From the NCBI RefSeq assembly GCF_001424985.1, contig NZ_LMDA01000001.1, positions 815,599 through 879,598 on the forward strand: a stretch of DNA of 64,000 nt, read 5' to 3'. The notes under the pieces are model-generated. The model was not told the origin of the DNA. It saw only the letters and a list, made by a program, of their open reading frames with translations, and did no database searches. Position 1 is the stretch's first letter, and every line of letters begins with the position of its first letter. Positions 35,733 to 47,828 of the stretch are shown piece after piece. The translations under genes were made by a program, and so were the position numbers. The stretch comes from Rhizobium sp. Root1212. GTDB lineage: Bacteria > Pseudomonadota > Alphaproteobacteria > Rhizobiales > Rhizobiaceae.

Positions 35733-38700
35733 ATGAACATCGATCTTTCACGCCGCAGCTTCCTGAAGCTTGCCGGCGCGGGAGCGGCGGCCACCTCGCT
35801 CGGAGCCATGGGCTTCGGAGTGGCGGAGGCAGCGACAGCCGCTCATGTCCGCGCCTTCAAGCTGGCAACCACGACCGAAACCCGCAACGTTTGTACCTAC
35901 TGCTCCGTCGCCTGCGGGATTCTGATGTTCTCCAAGGGCGATCTCGCCGCCGGGGAAAAGGCCGAACTCATCCACATCGAAGGTGACGCCGACCATCCGA
36001 CCAACCGCGGGACGCTCTGTCCCAAGGGCGCGGCGCTCAAGGATTTCGTGAAATCCGAGACCCGCGCCACCAAGCCGCGCCGCCGCGCGCCGGGTTCGGA
36101 CCGCTGGGAAGACATTTCCTGGGAAGACGCCTTCGACAAGATCGCCCGCGCGCTGAAGGACGACCGCGACGCCAACTTCATCGAGAAGAACGCGACCGGC
36201 GTCACCGTCAATCGCTGGACGACCACGGGCTTCCTTGCCGCCTCCGGCGGCACCAACGAGACGGGATGGCTGACCTACAAGACCGTGCGCGCCATGGGCA
36301 TGGTCGGCTTCGACAACCAGGCACGCGTCTGACACGGCCCCACGGTAGCCAGTTTGGCTCCAACTTTTGGCCGCGGCGCAATGACGAACGCCTGGACCGA
36401 CATCAAGAACACCGACCTCGTCATCGTCATGGGTGGCAATGCGGCGGAAGCGCACCCTTGCGGCTTCAAATGGGTGACGGAGGCCAAGCACCATCGCGGC
36501 GCCCGGCTGATCGTCGTCGACCCCCGCTTCAACCGCACGGCTTCGGTAGCCGATGTCTATGCCCCGATCCGCCCTGGCTCCGATATCGCCTTCCTGATGG
36601 GCGTGATCCGCTACTGCATCGAAAACGACAAGGTGCAGTGGGAGTATGTGAAGAACTACACCAACGCCAGCTATCTGGTGCGGGACGATTTCGGCTGGGC
36701 CGACGGCCTCTTCAACGGCTATGACGAGGAGAAGCGCGACTACGACCGCACCGCCTGGGAATACCAGCTGAACGAGGACGGGACGGTGAAGGCCGACCCG
36801 ACGCTTGCCGATCCGCGCTGCGTCTGGAACCTGCTCAAGGAACACGTTGCGGCCTATACGCCGGACTTCGTCGAAAACCTCTGCGGCACGCCGAAAGAGC
36901 GCTATCTCAAGATCTGCGAGATGATCGCCGCCACCTCGGCACGCGACAAGGTGATGACCTCGCTTTATGCGCTCGGCTGGACCCAGCATTCCAAGGGCGC
37001 CCAGAACATCCGCGGCATGGCGATGCTCCAGCTCATCCTCGGCAATGTCGGGCTGCCGGGCGGCGGGGTGAACGCGCTGCGCGGCCACTCCAACATCCAG
37101 GGCCTCACCGATATCGGCCTGCTTTCCAACAGCCTGCCGGGCTACATGAACCTGGCGACCGAGAAGGAGCCGGATTACGCGACCTATATGTCGACGCGCG
37201 GCAACAAGCCGCTCGTTCCGGGCCAGACGAGCTACTGGCAGAACACGCCGAAATTCATGGTCAGCTTCCTGAAGGCCATGTGGGGCAGCGCCGCGACCAA
37301 GGAGAACGACTGGGGTTTCGAATGGCTGCCAAAGCTGGACGTGCCCTATTACGACATCCTGCGCATGTTCGACATGATGAGCCGTGGCGAGGTAAACCTC
37401 TATTTCTGCCAGGGCTTCAACCCGCTGCTCTCCTTCCCCAACCGGGCGAAGCTGACGGAGGGCCTGTCGAAGCTGAAGCTGCTCGTCACCATCGATCCGC
37501 TAAAGACCGAGACCGCTCATTTCTGGGAAAACCACGGCATCTACAACGACGTGGATTCCTCGAAGATCATGACCGAGGTACTGCAGCTGCCCGCCACCTG
37601 CTTTGCCGAGGACGAGGGTGCCACCGTCAACTCCGGCCGCTGGCTGCAATGGCACTGGCCGGGCGCGACGCCGCCGGGCGAGGCGAAACACGACACCTGG
37701 ATCATGGCCAACATCTTCCTGCGCGTGCGCGAACTCTACCGCAAGGAAGGCGGTGTCTGCCCCGAGCCGATCCTCAATCTCGCCTGGGATTACAAGGACC
37801 CCACCGAGCCGGAACCGGCCGAACTGGCGCAGGAGATGAACGGCCGGGCGCTCCAGACCCTCTACGACCCGACCGATCCGACGAAGGTGCTGGTGGAGGC
37901 CGGCAAGCTGTTGCCGAATTTCGCCGTCATGCGCGACGACGGCTCGACCATGTCCGGCTGCTGGATCTATGCCGGCTCGTGGACCGAGGACGGCAACATG
38001 ATGGCCCGACGCGACAACAGCGACCCCGGCGATATCGGAACCTTTCTCAACTGGACCTTCGCTTGGCCGGCAAACCGCCGCATCCTCTACAACCGCGCCT
38101 CCTGCGACCTCTCCGGCAAACCATGGGACGAAAGCCGCAAGCTGATCGAGTGGAACGGCGAGAAATGGGCCGGCTTCGACGTGCCGGATATCGCGGTGAC
38201 GGCAAAGCCCGAAACGGTGATGCCCTTCATCATGACGCCGGAGGGCACCGGCCGGCTCTTTGCCCGCAGGCTGATGCGCGACGGCCCCTTCCCCACCCAT
38301 ATGGAGCCGTTCGAAAGCCCGGTCGAAAACCCGTTCAACGCCAAGCTACGCGGCAACCCCGTCGCCCGCATCTTCCCCGAGGACGTGGAGCAGTTGGGCA
38401 CGAGCGCCGACTATCCCTGCGTCGCCACCTCCTACCGCCTCACCGAGCATTTCCACTACTGGACGAAGCACAACCGCGTGAATGCCGTGCTGCAGCCGGA
38501 ATTCTTCGTAGAAATCAGCGAGGAGTTGGCGGCGGAGCGCGGCATCGTCAAGGGCGGGCGCGTGCGCGTCTGGAACAAGCGCGGCGAGGTCTGGGCCAAG
38601 GCCGTGGTGACCAAGCGCATCCGGCCGCTGATCTGCGGCGGCAAGCCGGTGCATGTCGTCGGCATTCCGCTGCACTGGGGTTTCATGGGCGCGGCGCGCA

Positions 38701-38816
38701 AGGGTTTCGGGCCGAACAGCCTCACCCCCTTCGTCGGCGATGCCAATATCGATACGCCGGAATTCAAGGCTTTCCTCGTCAACATCGAGCCAGCGGCAGA
38801 GGAGGCTTCGTCATGA
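35733..38816 (+). CDS. fdoG: formate dehydrogenase-O/N alpha subunit, selenocysteine- and molybdopterin-containing (TGA at 36330 read as Sec)
   Basis: A 1,027-aa selenoprotein. Codon 200 is TGA (36330-36332), in frame with coding sequence on both sides. Flanking residues read [17 protein letters not shown], as in E. coli FdnG/FdoG. A Tat signal ([10 protein letters not shown], residues 6-15) directs export. The first [4Fe-4S] cluster ligands are Cys54, 57, 61 and 96, and Mo-bis-MGD-binding segments follow ([33 protein letters not shown]). It oxidises formate to CO2 on the periplasmic side, passing electrons to FdhB. Standard gene finders will split it into 35733-36332 and about 36354-38816. 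The downstream 4-nt overlap is with fdoH. Confidence 0.97.
36333..36361 (+). promoter_or_regulatory. bacterial SECIS element of the fdoG mRNA
   Basis: Starting 11 nt after the TGA, GG-U-AGCC (36344-36350), loop AGUUU (36351-36355), GGCU-CC (36356-36361) folds with a bulged U and a GU in the loop. Both are the features SelB recognises in E. coli fdhF/fdnG, at the same spacing from UGA. Seen directly; folding done by eye. Confidence 0.88.
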
Positions 38817-39793
38817 GCGAACGTGCACCGGAACCGGTCACGGCGGCAGCCAATCCGCCGATCCAGCCATTGCCGTCGAACCTCTTGGCCAGCGACGTTA
38901 TCAGGGCTTCGGCGACGGCGGAGCTGCCTGCCCCGGAGCGGCAGCTCACGCAGGTCGCCAAGCTGATCGACGTATCGAAGTGCATCGGCTGCAAGGCCTG
39001 CCAATCCGCCTGCATCGAGTGGAACGATACCCATCCGGATGTGGAGGAGAATGTCGGGGTCTACGAGAACCCGCATGACCTGACGCCGGATATGTTCACG
39101 CTCATGCGGTTCACGGAATACGAAAATCCGAAAACCAACGAGCTTGAATGGTTGATCCGCAAGGACGGCTGCATGCACTGCGCCGATCCCGGCTGCCTCA
39201 AGGCGTGTCCGGCACCCGGCGCCATCGTGCAATATTCCAACGGCATCGTCGATTTCATCTCCGACAACTGCATCGGCTGTGGCTATTGCGTCACGGGCTG
39301 TCCTTTCAACATTCCCCGCGTCTCCAAGACCGCGCATGTCTCGAAGAAATGCACGCTCTGTTCGGATCGCGTCGCGGTTGGCCAGGGTCCGGCCTGCGCC
39401 AAGGCCTGCCCGACCAAGGCGATCAGCTTCGGCACCAAGGAGAGCATGATCGAGCTGGCGGAGGAGCGCGTCGAGGACCTGAAATCGCGCGGCTACGACA
39501 ATGCCGGGCTCTACGATCCGCAAGGCGTCGGCGGCACCCATGTCATGTATGTGCTGCACCATGCCGACCAGCCTTCGCTCTACGCCGGCCTGCCGGACGA
39601 TCCGCAGATTTCGCCGGTGGTGCGCGGCTGGAAAGGCCCGGCCAAGACGGTCGGCCTTGCGGTGGCGGGCCTTGCCGCGGCCGGTGCGCTGCTGCACGGC
39701 CTCTTTGCCCGCGCAAACGAGGTGACGCCCCATGACGATGAGGAGGCGGAAAACCTCGTCGATGGCGCCGGCCACCGCGGAAGGGAGGCGTGA
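38813..39793 (+). CDS. fdoH: formate dehydrogenase beta subunit, four [4Fe-4S] clusters
   Basis: A 326-aa electron-transfer subunit. The first cluster motif is [11 protein letters not shown] (Cys57, 60, 63, 67). Others are [26 protein letters not shown] and CTLCSDRV paired with [11 protein letters not shown]. The C-terminal helix ([19 protein letters not shown]) anchors it in the membrane. An N-terminal extension of about 45 residues precedes the first cluster. It overlaps fdoG by ATGA and passes electrons to the cytochrome b subunit. Confidence 0.95.
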   Translation: MSERAPEPVTAAANPPIQPLPSNLLASDVIRASATAELPAPERQLTQVAKLIDVSKCIGCKACQSACIEWNDTHPDVEENVGVYENPHDLTPDMFTLMRFTEYENPKTNELEWLIRKDGCMHCADPGCLKACPAPGAIVQYSNGIVDFISDNCIGCGYCVTGCPFNIPRVSKTAHVSKKCTLCSDRVAVGQGPACAKACPTKAISFGTKESMIELAEERVEDLKSRGYDNAGLYDPQGVGGTHVMYVLHHADQPSLYAGLPDDPQISPVVRGWKGPAKTVGLAVAGLAAAGALLHGLFARANEVTPHDDEEAENLVDGAGHRGREA

Positions 39794-40482
39794 TGGCCGA
39801 GAAACGCGTCTATTCCGCCCCGGGCGACGAGATCGAGGCGAAGCACCCGGTTCTGGTGGGCCGCTATCGCGGTATCACCCGGCTCAACCACTGGGTCACG
39901 GCCGCCTGCATGATCGTGCTGCTGATTTCCGGCTTCTCCTTCTTTCATCCGTCGCTGTTCTGGATGACCGGGCTTTTCGGCGGCGGGCAGACGACGCGCT
40001 GGCTGCACCCCATCGTCGGCCTCGTGCTGGTGGCGAGCTTCCTCATGCTCTTCGTGCAGATGTGGAAGCTCAACCTGCCGCGGCGCGAAGATGTGGAATG
40101 GAGCCTGAAAATCGGCGACATGCTGAAGGGGGACGAGGACAAGCTGCCCGAACTCGGCAAATACAATGCCGGCCAGAAATTCGTGTTCTGGGGCATGTCC
40201 GCCCTGATCGCCGTGCTTGTCACCACCGGCATCATGATCTGGGAGGAATATTTTCCGCATATCGTCTCGATCCCGGTGCGACGTATCGCGGTCGCGGTGC
40301 ATGCGCTGGCAGCGCTCGGCGCGATCCTGATCTTCATCGTCCACGTCTATGCGGCGATCTGGACGCGCGGCACCATCCGCGCGATGACGCGCGGCAGCGT
40401 CACCGGTGGCTGGGCTTTCCGTCACCATCGCAAATGGTTGCGCGAACTTGCTGGACGGCAGCGCCCTGACACGTCAAAGTAG
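39793..40482 (+). CDS. fdoI: formate dehydrogenase gamma subunit, cytochrome b556
   Basis: A 229-aa inner-membrane subunit with four helices. Haem-ligand candidates are His in ITRLNHWVTA and those in LHPIVGLVLV and VHALAALGAILIFIVHVYAA. It takes electrons from FdoH to quinone. The ATG at 39793 overlaps the fdoH stop by 1 nt. Length and helix order match the FdnI/FdoI family. Confidence 0.94.
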   Translation: MAEKRVYSAPGDEIEAKHPVLVGRYRGITRLNHWVTAACMIVLLISGFSFFHPSLFWMTGLFGGGQTTRWLHPIVGLVLVASFLMLFVQMWKLNLPRREDVEWSLKIGDMLKGDEDKLPELGKYNAGQKFVFWGMSALIAVLVTTGIMIWEEYFPHIVSIPVRRIAVAVHALAALGAILIFIVHVYAAIWTRGTIRAMTRGSVTGGWAFRHHRKWLRELAGRQRPDTSK

Positions 40483-40511
40483 TTTCCGAAGACGGAACAG
40501 CCGGAGAGCCC

Positions 40512-41423
40512 ATGGCGGAAGACCTGCAGCCCGACCCCTCGCTCATCGGTGGTGTGCCGAAGCCGCCGCTCGCCTTCCTGCCCGAGCCGGTCAAGCTTTT
40601 CCAGGCGCGCGCCCGCCGTTTCGCTTTCCTTGCCACAAGCAATGCGCTTGCGCCCTATCTAACGTTCCTTTCCGAACTTTCGCGCCTGCAGGCACGGCTT
40701 GCGGCAACGCTGCCGCCGGCCGCACCGATGACGGCGGCCCGCATCGCTGAAGCGGCACGCGGCGGGATGCCGCCTATCGACCGGCGGGCACGCGCCCGCG
40801 ATCCCGCCCTTTCTGCGACACTCGTCGCCTTCACCGAGAGCGTCACCGAGCTTGCCATGCCCGAGCCTGCCCGCGTTGCGCTGAATGCCGTGCGCGCCGC
40901 CAATGCCGAGGACCGCGACTGGCTGCTCTCCAACATCCTGTCGGATCGCATTCCCGAAGACAGCACCGCCCCGCATCTCTTCGCCGCCGCCGCCGTGCAG
41001 GTCCACATGGCGCGGCTGGCCGCGACGCTCGATGCGGCCGCGCTGGTGCCGGTGGGCGTCGGCCTTTGCCCCGCCTGCGGCGGCCGCCCGGCCACCTCCT
41101 CGGTCATGGGCACGCAGGGCATAGAAAATGTGCGCTATGCCACCTGCGCCTGCTGCGCCACGCAGTGGAACGAGGTGCGGGTGAAATGCCTGTGCTGCGG
41201 CTCGACCAAGGGCATCAGCTACCGCTCGGTCGAAACCACCGAGGCCACGGTGAAGGCCGAGACCTGCGGGGAATGCCATTCCTGGGTCAAAATCTTCTAT
41301 ATGGCGAAGAACCCGAGCCTCGACCCCATCGCCGATGATATCGGCAGTCTGGGCCTCGACATGCTGATGAAGGAAACGGATTTCCGTCGCGGGGGCTTCA
41401 ACCCCTATCTTTCGGGCTATTGA
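40512..41423 (+). CDS. fdhE: formate dehydrogenase accessory protein FdhE
   Basis: A 303-aa cytosolic maturation factor for respiratory formate dehydrogenases. The C-terminal half is a rubredoxin-like zinc/iron domain with four CxxC motifs: CPACGGRP, CACCATQW, CLCCGSTKG and CGECHSW. It is known to be required for activity of the exported enzyme. It lies 29 bp after fdoI and overlaps selA by one base. Confidence 0.95.
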   Translation: MAEDLQPDPSLIGGVPKPPLAFLPEPVKLFQARARRFAFLATSNALAPYLTFLSELSRLQARLAATLPPAAPMTAARIAEAARGGMPPIDRRARARDPALSATLVAFTESVTELAMPEPARVALNAVRAANAEDRDWLLSNILSDRIPEDSTAPHLFAAAAVQVHMARLAATLDAAALVPVGVGLCPACGGRPATSSVMGTQGIENVRYATCACCATQWNEVRVKCLCCGSTKGISYRSVETTEATVKAETCGECHSWVKIFYMAKNPSLDPIADDIGSLGLDMLMKETDFRRGGFNPYLSGY

Positions 41424-42795
41424 TGCAGGGGTTTCGCGCGCTTCCCTCCGTCGACCAACTGCTTATCGCGTCCGAGGGCTTGGCGCTGGTCGAAGAACAC
41501 GGCCGCCTCGCCGTCGTCACCGCCATCCGGGCGCGGCTCGAAATGGCGCGGGAGAAAATTCGGGGCGGCGAGGACGGCGCAGCACTTGCGGCCGACCTGC
41601 CGCGCCAGATCGCCGAAGACCTCACCATTGCCGCCCGCTCCGGCCTTCGCCCGGTGCTGAACCTCACCGGCACGGTGCTGCACACCAATCTCGGCCGCGC
41701 CATCCTTGCGGAAGAAGCCGTCCGCGCTGCAACCGCTGCCATGGCCAATCCGCTGGCGCTAGAATTCGATCTCGACGGCGGCGGGCGTGGCCGGCGCGAC
41801 GACCATCTGCGCGGGCTTTTGCGTGACCTGACGGGCGCCGAGGACGCTACCATCGTCAACAACAATGCCGCCGCCGTGCTGATCGCCCTCAATACGCTCA
41901 GCGAAGGCCGCGAGGCCATCGTTTCGCGCGGCGAGCTGATCGAGATCGGCGGCGCCTTCCGCATGCCCGACATCATGGCCCGTGCCGGCGCGAAGCTGGT
42001 GGAGATCGGCACCACCAACCGCACCCATGCCCGCGACTATGAGGGCGCGATCCGGCCGGAAACCGGTGTCATTCTCAAGGTCCACACATCGAACTACCGC
42101 ATCGAAGGTTTTACCGCCGAAGTCCCTGCGTCGAGACTGGCCGGCATTACCAGGAAGGCCGGCGTGCCGCTGCTCAACGATCTCGGCTCCGGCTCGCTGA
42201 TCCATCTCTCCGTCTTCGGCCTGCGGCGCGAGCCGACCGTGGCGGAAGCCGTGGCCGAGGGCGCCGATCTCGTCACATTCTCCGGCGACAAGCTGCTCGG
42301 CGGGCCGCAGGCCGGCTTCATCGTCGGCCGGCGCGATCTGATCGCCGCCATCAACCGCAATCCACTGAAGCGCGCCGTGAGGCTCGACAAGATCCGCATC
42401 GCCGCACTCGAAGCGACGCTGAGACTCTACCGCGATCCCGACCGGCTTCGCGAGCGCCTGCCGACCCTGCGCTTCCTCGCCCGCCCCGAGGGTGACATCG
42501 CCGCGCAGGCTGCCCGTCTCGCCCCTTCAGTCGATGCGCTGCTTGTCCCGCATGGCTTTTCGGCGGCCCCCACTCCCTGCAAAAGCCAGGTCGGCTCGGG
42601 CGCCCTGCCGGTCGATACGATCCCAAGCGCCGGCCTGCGGCTGACGGGGGACGGCGGCGATGCGCCAGACCGGCTCTCCGCCCGGCTGAGGGCGCTGCCC
42701 GTGCCGGTGATCGGCCATATCCGTGATGGAGCGCTGGTGCTCGACCTGCGCTGCCTCGACCGGGACGAAGCGCTGCTTTCGGCGCTCGCCGCCCT

Positions 42796-42799
<4 letters not shown>
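41423..42799 (+). CDS. selA: L-seryl-tRNA(Sec) selenium transferase
   Basis: A 458-aa PLP enzyme converting Ser-tRNA-Sec to Sec-tRNA-Sec with selenophosphate. The PLP lysine is Lys290 in FSGDKLLGGPQAG. Other SelA segments are NLTGTVLHTNLGRA, NNNAAAVLIALNTL, EIGGAFRMPDIM and KVHTSNYRIEGF. The ATG at 41423 overlaps the fdhE stop by 1 nt; a TTG one codon upstream is possible. Length is as in E. coli. Confidence 0.97.
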
Positions 42800-44700
<1,901 letters not shown>

Positions 44701-44758
44701 AACGGCATACGCAATTTCGGACGCAAAACCGCTTCGCACTTTTGCTGGAATTGCTTCA

Positions 44759-44854
44759 GGAAGGGAATCGTCTCCGGTGGGACGGCCGGACTTCAAATCC
44801 GGTTGGGGCAGCGAGACTGTCTCGGGTGGGTTCGACCCCCACTCCCCTCCGCCA
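44759..44854 (+). tRNA. selC: tRNA-Sec (anticodon TCA)
   Basis: This 96-nt tRNA has an encoded CCA. The anticodon loop CTTCAAA (44791-44797) holds TCA at 44793-44795 on a CCGGA/TCCGG stem. The acceptor arm is 8 bp (GGAAGGGA with TCCCCTCC) with one A-C mismatch at the fourth pair. A long variable arm (CGAGA-CTG-TCTCG) and the TTCGA T-loop are present, as in E. coli selC. It is the last gene of the Sec island. Confidence 0.95.
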
Positions 44855-44898
44855 GCGGCCGGATTTGACCCCGGCTCAACGGGCGAAGCGCGACGGCA

Positions 44899-45219
44899 TC
44901 ACCGCTTGGCCATGGGCGCAAGCGGGCCGAGGCTGTCGAGATAGGCCGAGGCGCCATTGTTCTCATAGGTGGAGAACACCACGTCACGGTCGCGGTACGA
45001 CTTCAGCACCTGGCCAAGGCCGTTAGCGCCCTGCGCGCGGACCTGACGCACCAGACCGAGATCGACATTGATCGGGAAGATTTCCGCGACCTGCCCACAT
45101 TGGTGCACGAGATTGCCGGTCGGGTCCGCGACCAGCGAACGGCCGACGATATAGCAGGAGAAGATCACCGCCGTCGCCTGTACGATGACAAGCGGATTGG
45201 TCCAGACCACCGCAATGAT
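44899..45219 (-). pseudogene. C-terminal fragment of a nitrilase-family (carbon-nitrogen hydrolase) gene
   Basis: About 105 codons resemble the C-terminal part of carbon-nitrogen hydrolases: IVQATAVIFSCYIVGRSLVA then DPTGNLVHQCGQVAEIFPIN. The Glu and Lys and most of the catalytic domain are missing, and no start with a ribosome-binding site exists upstream. It sits between tRNA-Sec and tRNA-Phe and is best read as a remnant left by deletion or insertion. The upstream edge at about 45219 is approximate. Confidence 0.55.
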
Positions 45220-45337
45220 TAGTTCGAACTCGAATTGAACAAACGAAAATTAACAAACCCGGCGCGCAGAAGCGTCAAACCCGAAACTTTAGACGACAAG
45301 CAGGCATGTAACAACGTAACGAAATAAGGGCTTAGAA

Positions 45338-45413
45338 TGGTGCCCGGAGGCGGATTTGAACCACCGACACGCGGATTTTCAATCCGCTGCTCTACCAACT
45401 GAGCTATCCGGGC
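45338..45413 (-). tRNA. tRNA-Phe (anticodon GAA)
   Basis: This 76-nt tRNA has an encoded CCA (complement 45338-45340). The acceptor stem GCCCGGA/TCCGGGC, D-arm AGCTCAGTTGGTAGAGC, anticodon loop TTGAAAA (GAA) and T-loop TTCAAAT are all present. It lies just downstream of yacG, as in other rhizobia. Confidence 0.97.
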
Positions 45414-45604
45414 ATCCCTGCTTCGTGAAGCAGTTGTTTCCAATTCGGAAACCGTGGGGCGCTTGGTTCGCCCCGGAAGCGAGCGGGGTTATAACATCCT
45501 GTTCGGCGGTGTCCAGCACCAAATGACGTTTTTTTGAGAGGTTTTTGGAAAAACGCGCAAATATCTGAAATTCAAGAGTTATCGTGCGAATTTTTCCAGC
45601 AGGA

Positions 45605-45811
45605 TCAGTCTTCGCCGTCTGCCTTCGTCTCGTCTTCGGCAACGGGGATAGCGTAAGCGCCGGTCAGCCATCGGTTCAGGTCGACATTGCGGCAACGGTC
45701 CGAGCAGAAGGGGTAATGCTCGCGGTGCGAGGGCCGGCGGCATTCCGGGCATGCCATCGTCTTGCGCAGCGGGGTGACCTTTGAAGACGGCTTTTCCATA
45801 TCTTCAGCCAT
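45605..45811 (-). CDS. yacG: DNA gyrase inhibitor / zinc-binding protein YacG
   Basis: A 68-aa protein with the Cys4 zinc motif CPECRRPS then FCSDRCRNVDLNRWLTG. It binds GyrB and inhibits gyrase in E. coli. It lies 3 bp after maf and is the last gene of the minus-strand block. Confidence 0.93.
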   Translation of the reverse strand: MAEDMEKPSSKVTPLRKTMACPECRRPSHREHYPFCSDRCRNVDLNRWLTGAYAIPVAEDETKADGED

Positions 45812-45814
45812 AGC

Positions 45815-46435
45815 TCAGCCTTCGGCCCAGCGGCTGTGGATATCGTATCCTTCGCCGGAAAGCAGGTTCACCGTTTCCTGCAGCGGCAGGCCGACGACAT
45901 TGGTGTAGGAGCCGATGAGCTTGACGACAAAGCTGCCGGCAATGCCCTGGATACCGTAGCCGCCCGCCTTGCCGCGCCATTGGCCCGAAGCGATGTAGGC
46001 ATCGATGTCGCGCGTCGAAAGCCGCTTGAAGCGAACCTTGGTGTCGATCACCTTCTGGCGCACGGCCCGCGCCGGGGTGATCAGGCAGATGCCGGTATAG
46101 ACGCGGTGGCCGCGACCGGACAGGAGATGCAGCGCGCTCGATGCATCGCTCACCAGCTCCGGCTTGCCGAGAATGCGCCGGCCGACGGAAACGACGGTAT
46201 CGGCTGCCAGGATATAGGCATCGTCCCAGCCGGGCTCGCCCTTTACGGCGGCAAGCGCCGCCCGCGCCTTTTCGCCGGCAAGACGCCAGGCGAGCGAACG
46301 CGGATGCTCAGCCCGCTTCGGTGTCTCGTCGAGATCCATCGGCATCAGGCGCTGCGGCTCGATGCCGGCCTGCGCCAGAAGTTCGACGCGGCGGGGCGAG
46401 CCGGAGGCGAGGATAAGCTTTTGTGTCAACGCCAT
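45815..46435 (-). CDS. maf: Maf-family nucleoside triphosphate pyrophosphatase
   Basis: A 206-aa enzyme that hydrolyses non-canonical or dTTP/UTP-type nucleotides. The N-terminal phosphate loop is [14 protein letters not shown], followed by ILAADTVVS (catalytic Asp) and [16 protein letters not shown]. Length is normal. In this order (infA upstream, yacG downstream) it is part of a conserved rhizobial block. Confidence 0.95.
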   Translation of the reverse strand: MALTQKLILASGSPRRVELLAQAGIEPQRLMPMDLDETPKRAEHPRSLAWRLAGEKARAALAAVKGEPGWDDAYILAADTVVSVGRRILGKPELVSDASSALHLLSGRGHRVYTGICLITPARAVRQKVIDTKVRFKRLSTRDIDAYIASGQWRGKAGGYGIQGIAGSFVVKLIGSYTNVVGLPLQETVNLLSGEGYDIHSRWAEG

Positions 46436-46516
46436 CGCAACAGGGCCATTGTTCGATTTCGGTTCCGGGCGACGCCGGGGCCGGCTGTGAAGCCGGTCAG
46501 CGGCTGGCGGCCACGC

Positions 46517-46735
46517 TTACTTGAAGCGATAGGTGATACGGCCCTTGGTCAGGTCGTAAGGGGTCATTTCGACCAGCACCTTGTCGCCGGCGAGAACCCG
46601 GATGCGGTTCTTGCGCATGCGGCCCGCGGTATGCGCGATGATCTCGTGTTCGTTTTCAAGCTTTACGCGGAAGGTCGCATTCGGCAGCAATTCGGTAACA
46701 ACGCCCGGAAATTCGAGGACTTCTTCTTTCGCCAT
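46517..46735 (-). CDS. infA: translation initiation factor IF-1
   Basis: A 72-aa S1-like OB-fold protein beginning [18 protein letters not shown], with the RNA-binding stretch [16 protein letters not shown] and the end [10 protein letters not shown]. It binds the ribosomal A-site in initiation. It lies in the conserved infA-maf-yacG order. Confidence 0.98.
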   Translation of the reverse strand: MAKEEVLEFPGVVTELLPNATFRVKLENEHEIIAHTAGRMRKNRIRVLAGDKVLVEMTPYDLTKGRITYRFK

Positions 46736-46861
46736 GTAGGGTATGTCTTTCTGGTTTCGGTCGGGACGCAGGGGGCGTCCCTTAAAAATTTGGGCGGAAA
46801 CTACACAATCACCGTCCATTTGTGAACAGCGATGATCCCGCTTTTCCTGGATTTGTCTGCT

Positions 46862-47341
46862 CTATGGCACCCTTGAGGGGCTTCGCGCAAGCAAACGATG
46901 CCGGATCAGGGTCGCCAGATGGTCGCGCACCTCGCGATAGGCGGTGACGATCTGCTCGCGGGTGCCGCGCGCCGTGGTCGGATCGGGCGTCGGCCAGTAG
47001 ATGACGTCGATCGCCATGGAGCGGGTCAGCTCCAGCGCGGCGTGGTGAGCCTCCGGCGCAAGCGTCACGATCATGTCGAAATAATCGTCTTCCAGTTCGT
47101 CCAGCGAATGCGGCTGATGGCGGCCGACGGAAAGGCCAAGCTCCGCCATCACCACATCGACGAAGGGATCGCGTTCGCCAGGGCGCACACCGGCAGAGGC
47201 GACATAGGTTCCGGCGGGCAAAATGCTTTTTGCCAAGGCCTCGGCCATCGGTGAGCGGATCGCATTCATGCCGCACATGAACAGAATGGAGCCGGGCGGC
47301 TTCCTTTCCGTAGCATGCTCGGGAGCGAGCGCCTCCATCAT
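46862..47341 (-). CDS. low-molecular-weight phosphatase family protein
   Basis: A 159-aa protein with a phosphate-binding loop MCGMNAIRSPMAEAL: nucleophile Cys23, then Arg29-Ser30 (C-x5-R-S). A general-acid Asp candidate lies in WPTPDPT. It resembles LMW protein-tyrosine phosphatases and arsenate-reductase-like proteins. It is 4 bp downstream of the UPF0262 gene, so co-transcribed. Substrate not known. Confidence 0.88.
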   Translation of the reverse strand: MMEALAPEHATERKPPGSILFMCGMNAIRSPMAEALAKSILPAGTYVASAGVRPGERDPFVDVVMAELGLSVGRHQPHSLDELEDDYFDMIVTLAPEAHHAALELTRSMAIDVIYWPTPDPTTARGTREQIVTAYREVRDHLATLIRHRLLARSPSRVP

Positions 47342-47345
47342 GCCG

Positions 47346-47828
47346 TCACCCGCGCCAATAGAGGACGCAGACCAGCGTGAACAGCCGGCGGGCGGTGTCG
47401 AAATCCACCTTGATCTTGCCCTCCAGCCTGTCCATCAGGGTTTGCGAACCCTCATTGTGAATGCCGCGACGGCCCATGTCGATCGCCTCGATCTGGCTCG
47501 GTGTCGATTGCCGGATCGCCTCGTAGTAGCTCTCGCAGATCATGAAATAGTCTTTCACGATGCGGCGGAAGGGCGTGAGCGACAGGATGTGAGTGGTGAC
47601 GTCCTCGCCGCCTTCGGTGCTGATGGCGAACACCAGTTGCTTGGCATTGACCAGCGACAGCTTCAGCCGATAAGGCCCGCCGGCATGGCCGAGGGGCTCG
47701 AAGGTGTTTTCCTCGATCAGGTCGAAGATCGCCACCGCGCGCTCGTGCTCGACATCGGGGGTCGAGCGGCCGATGGTTTCGTCCAGCACGACATCGCAGA
47801 GACGGTGGCCGCCGGAGGGTTTCGTCAT
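47346..47828 (-). CDS. UPF0262 family protein
   Basis: A 160-aa soluble protein of unknown function found in Alphaproteobacteria. Conserved stretches are [51 protein letters not shown] and [10 protein letters not shown]. It overlaps hisD by 4 nt. Constant linkage to hisD is a feature of rhizobia. Confidence 0.92.
   Translation of the reverse strand: MTKPSGGHRLCDVVLDETIGRSTPDVEHERAVAIFDLIEENTFEPLGHAGGPYRLKLSLVNAKQLVFAISTEGGEDVTTHILSLTPFRRIVKDYFMICESYYEAIRQSTPSQIEAIDMGRRGIHNEGSQTLMDRLEGKIKVDFDTARRLFTLVCVLYWRG

Noticed and set aside
36354..38816. A separate gene starting after the TGA at 36330
   Set aside because: It is in frame with 35733-36332, lacks its own ribosome-binding site and lies after a SECIS; it is the second part of fdoG.
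45219..45443. A 74-codon open frame across tRNA-Phe
   Set aside because: The sequence translates the tRNA itself; not a protein gene.
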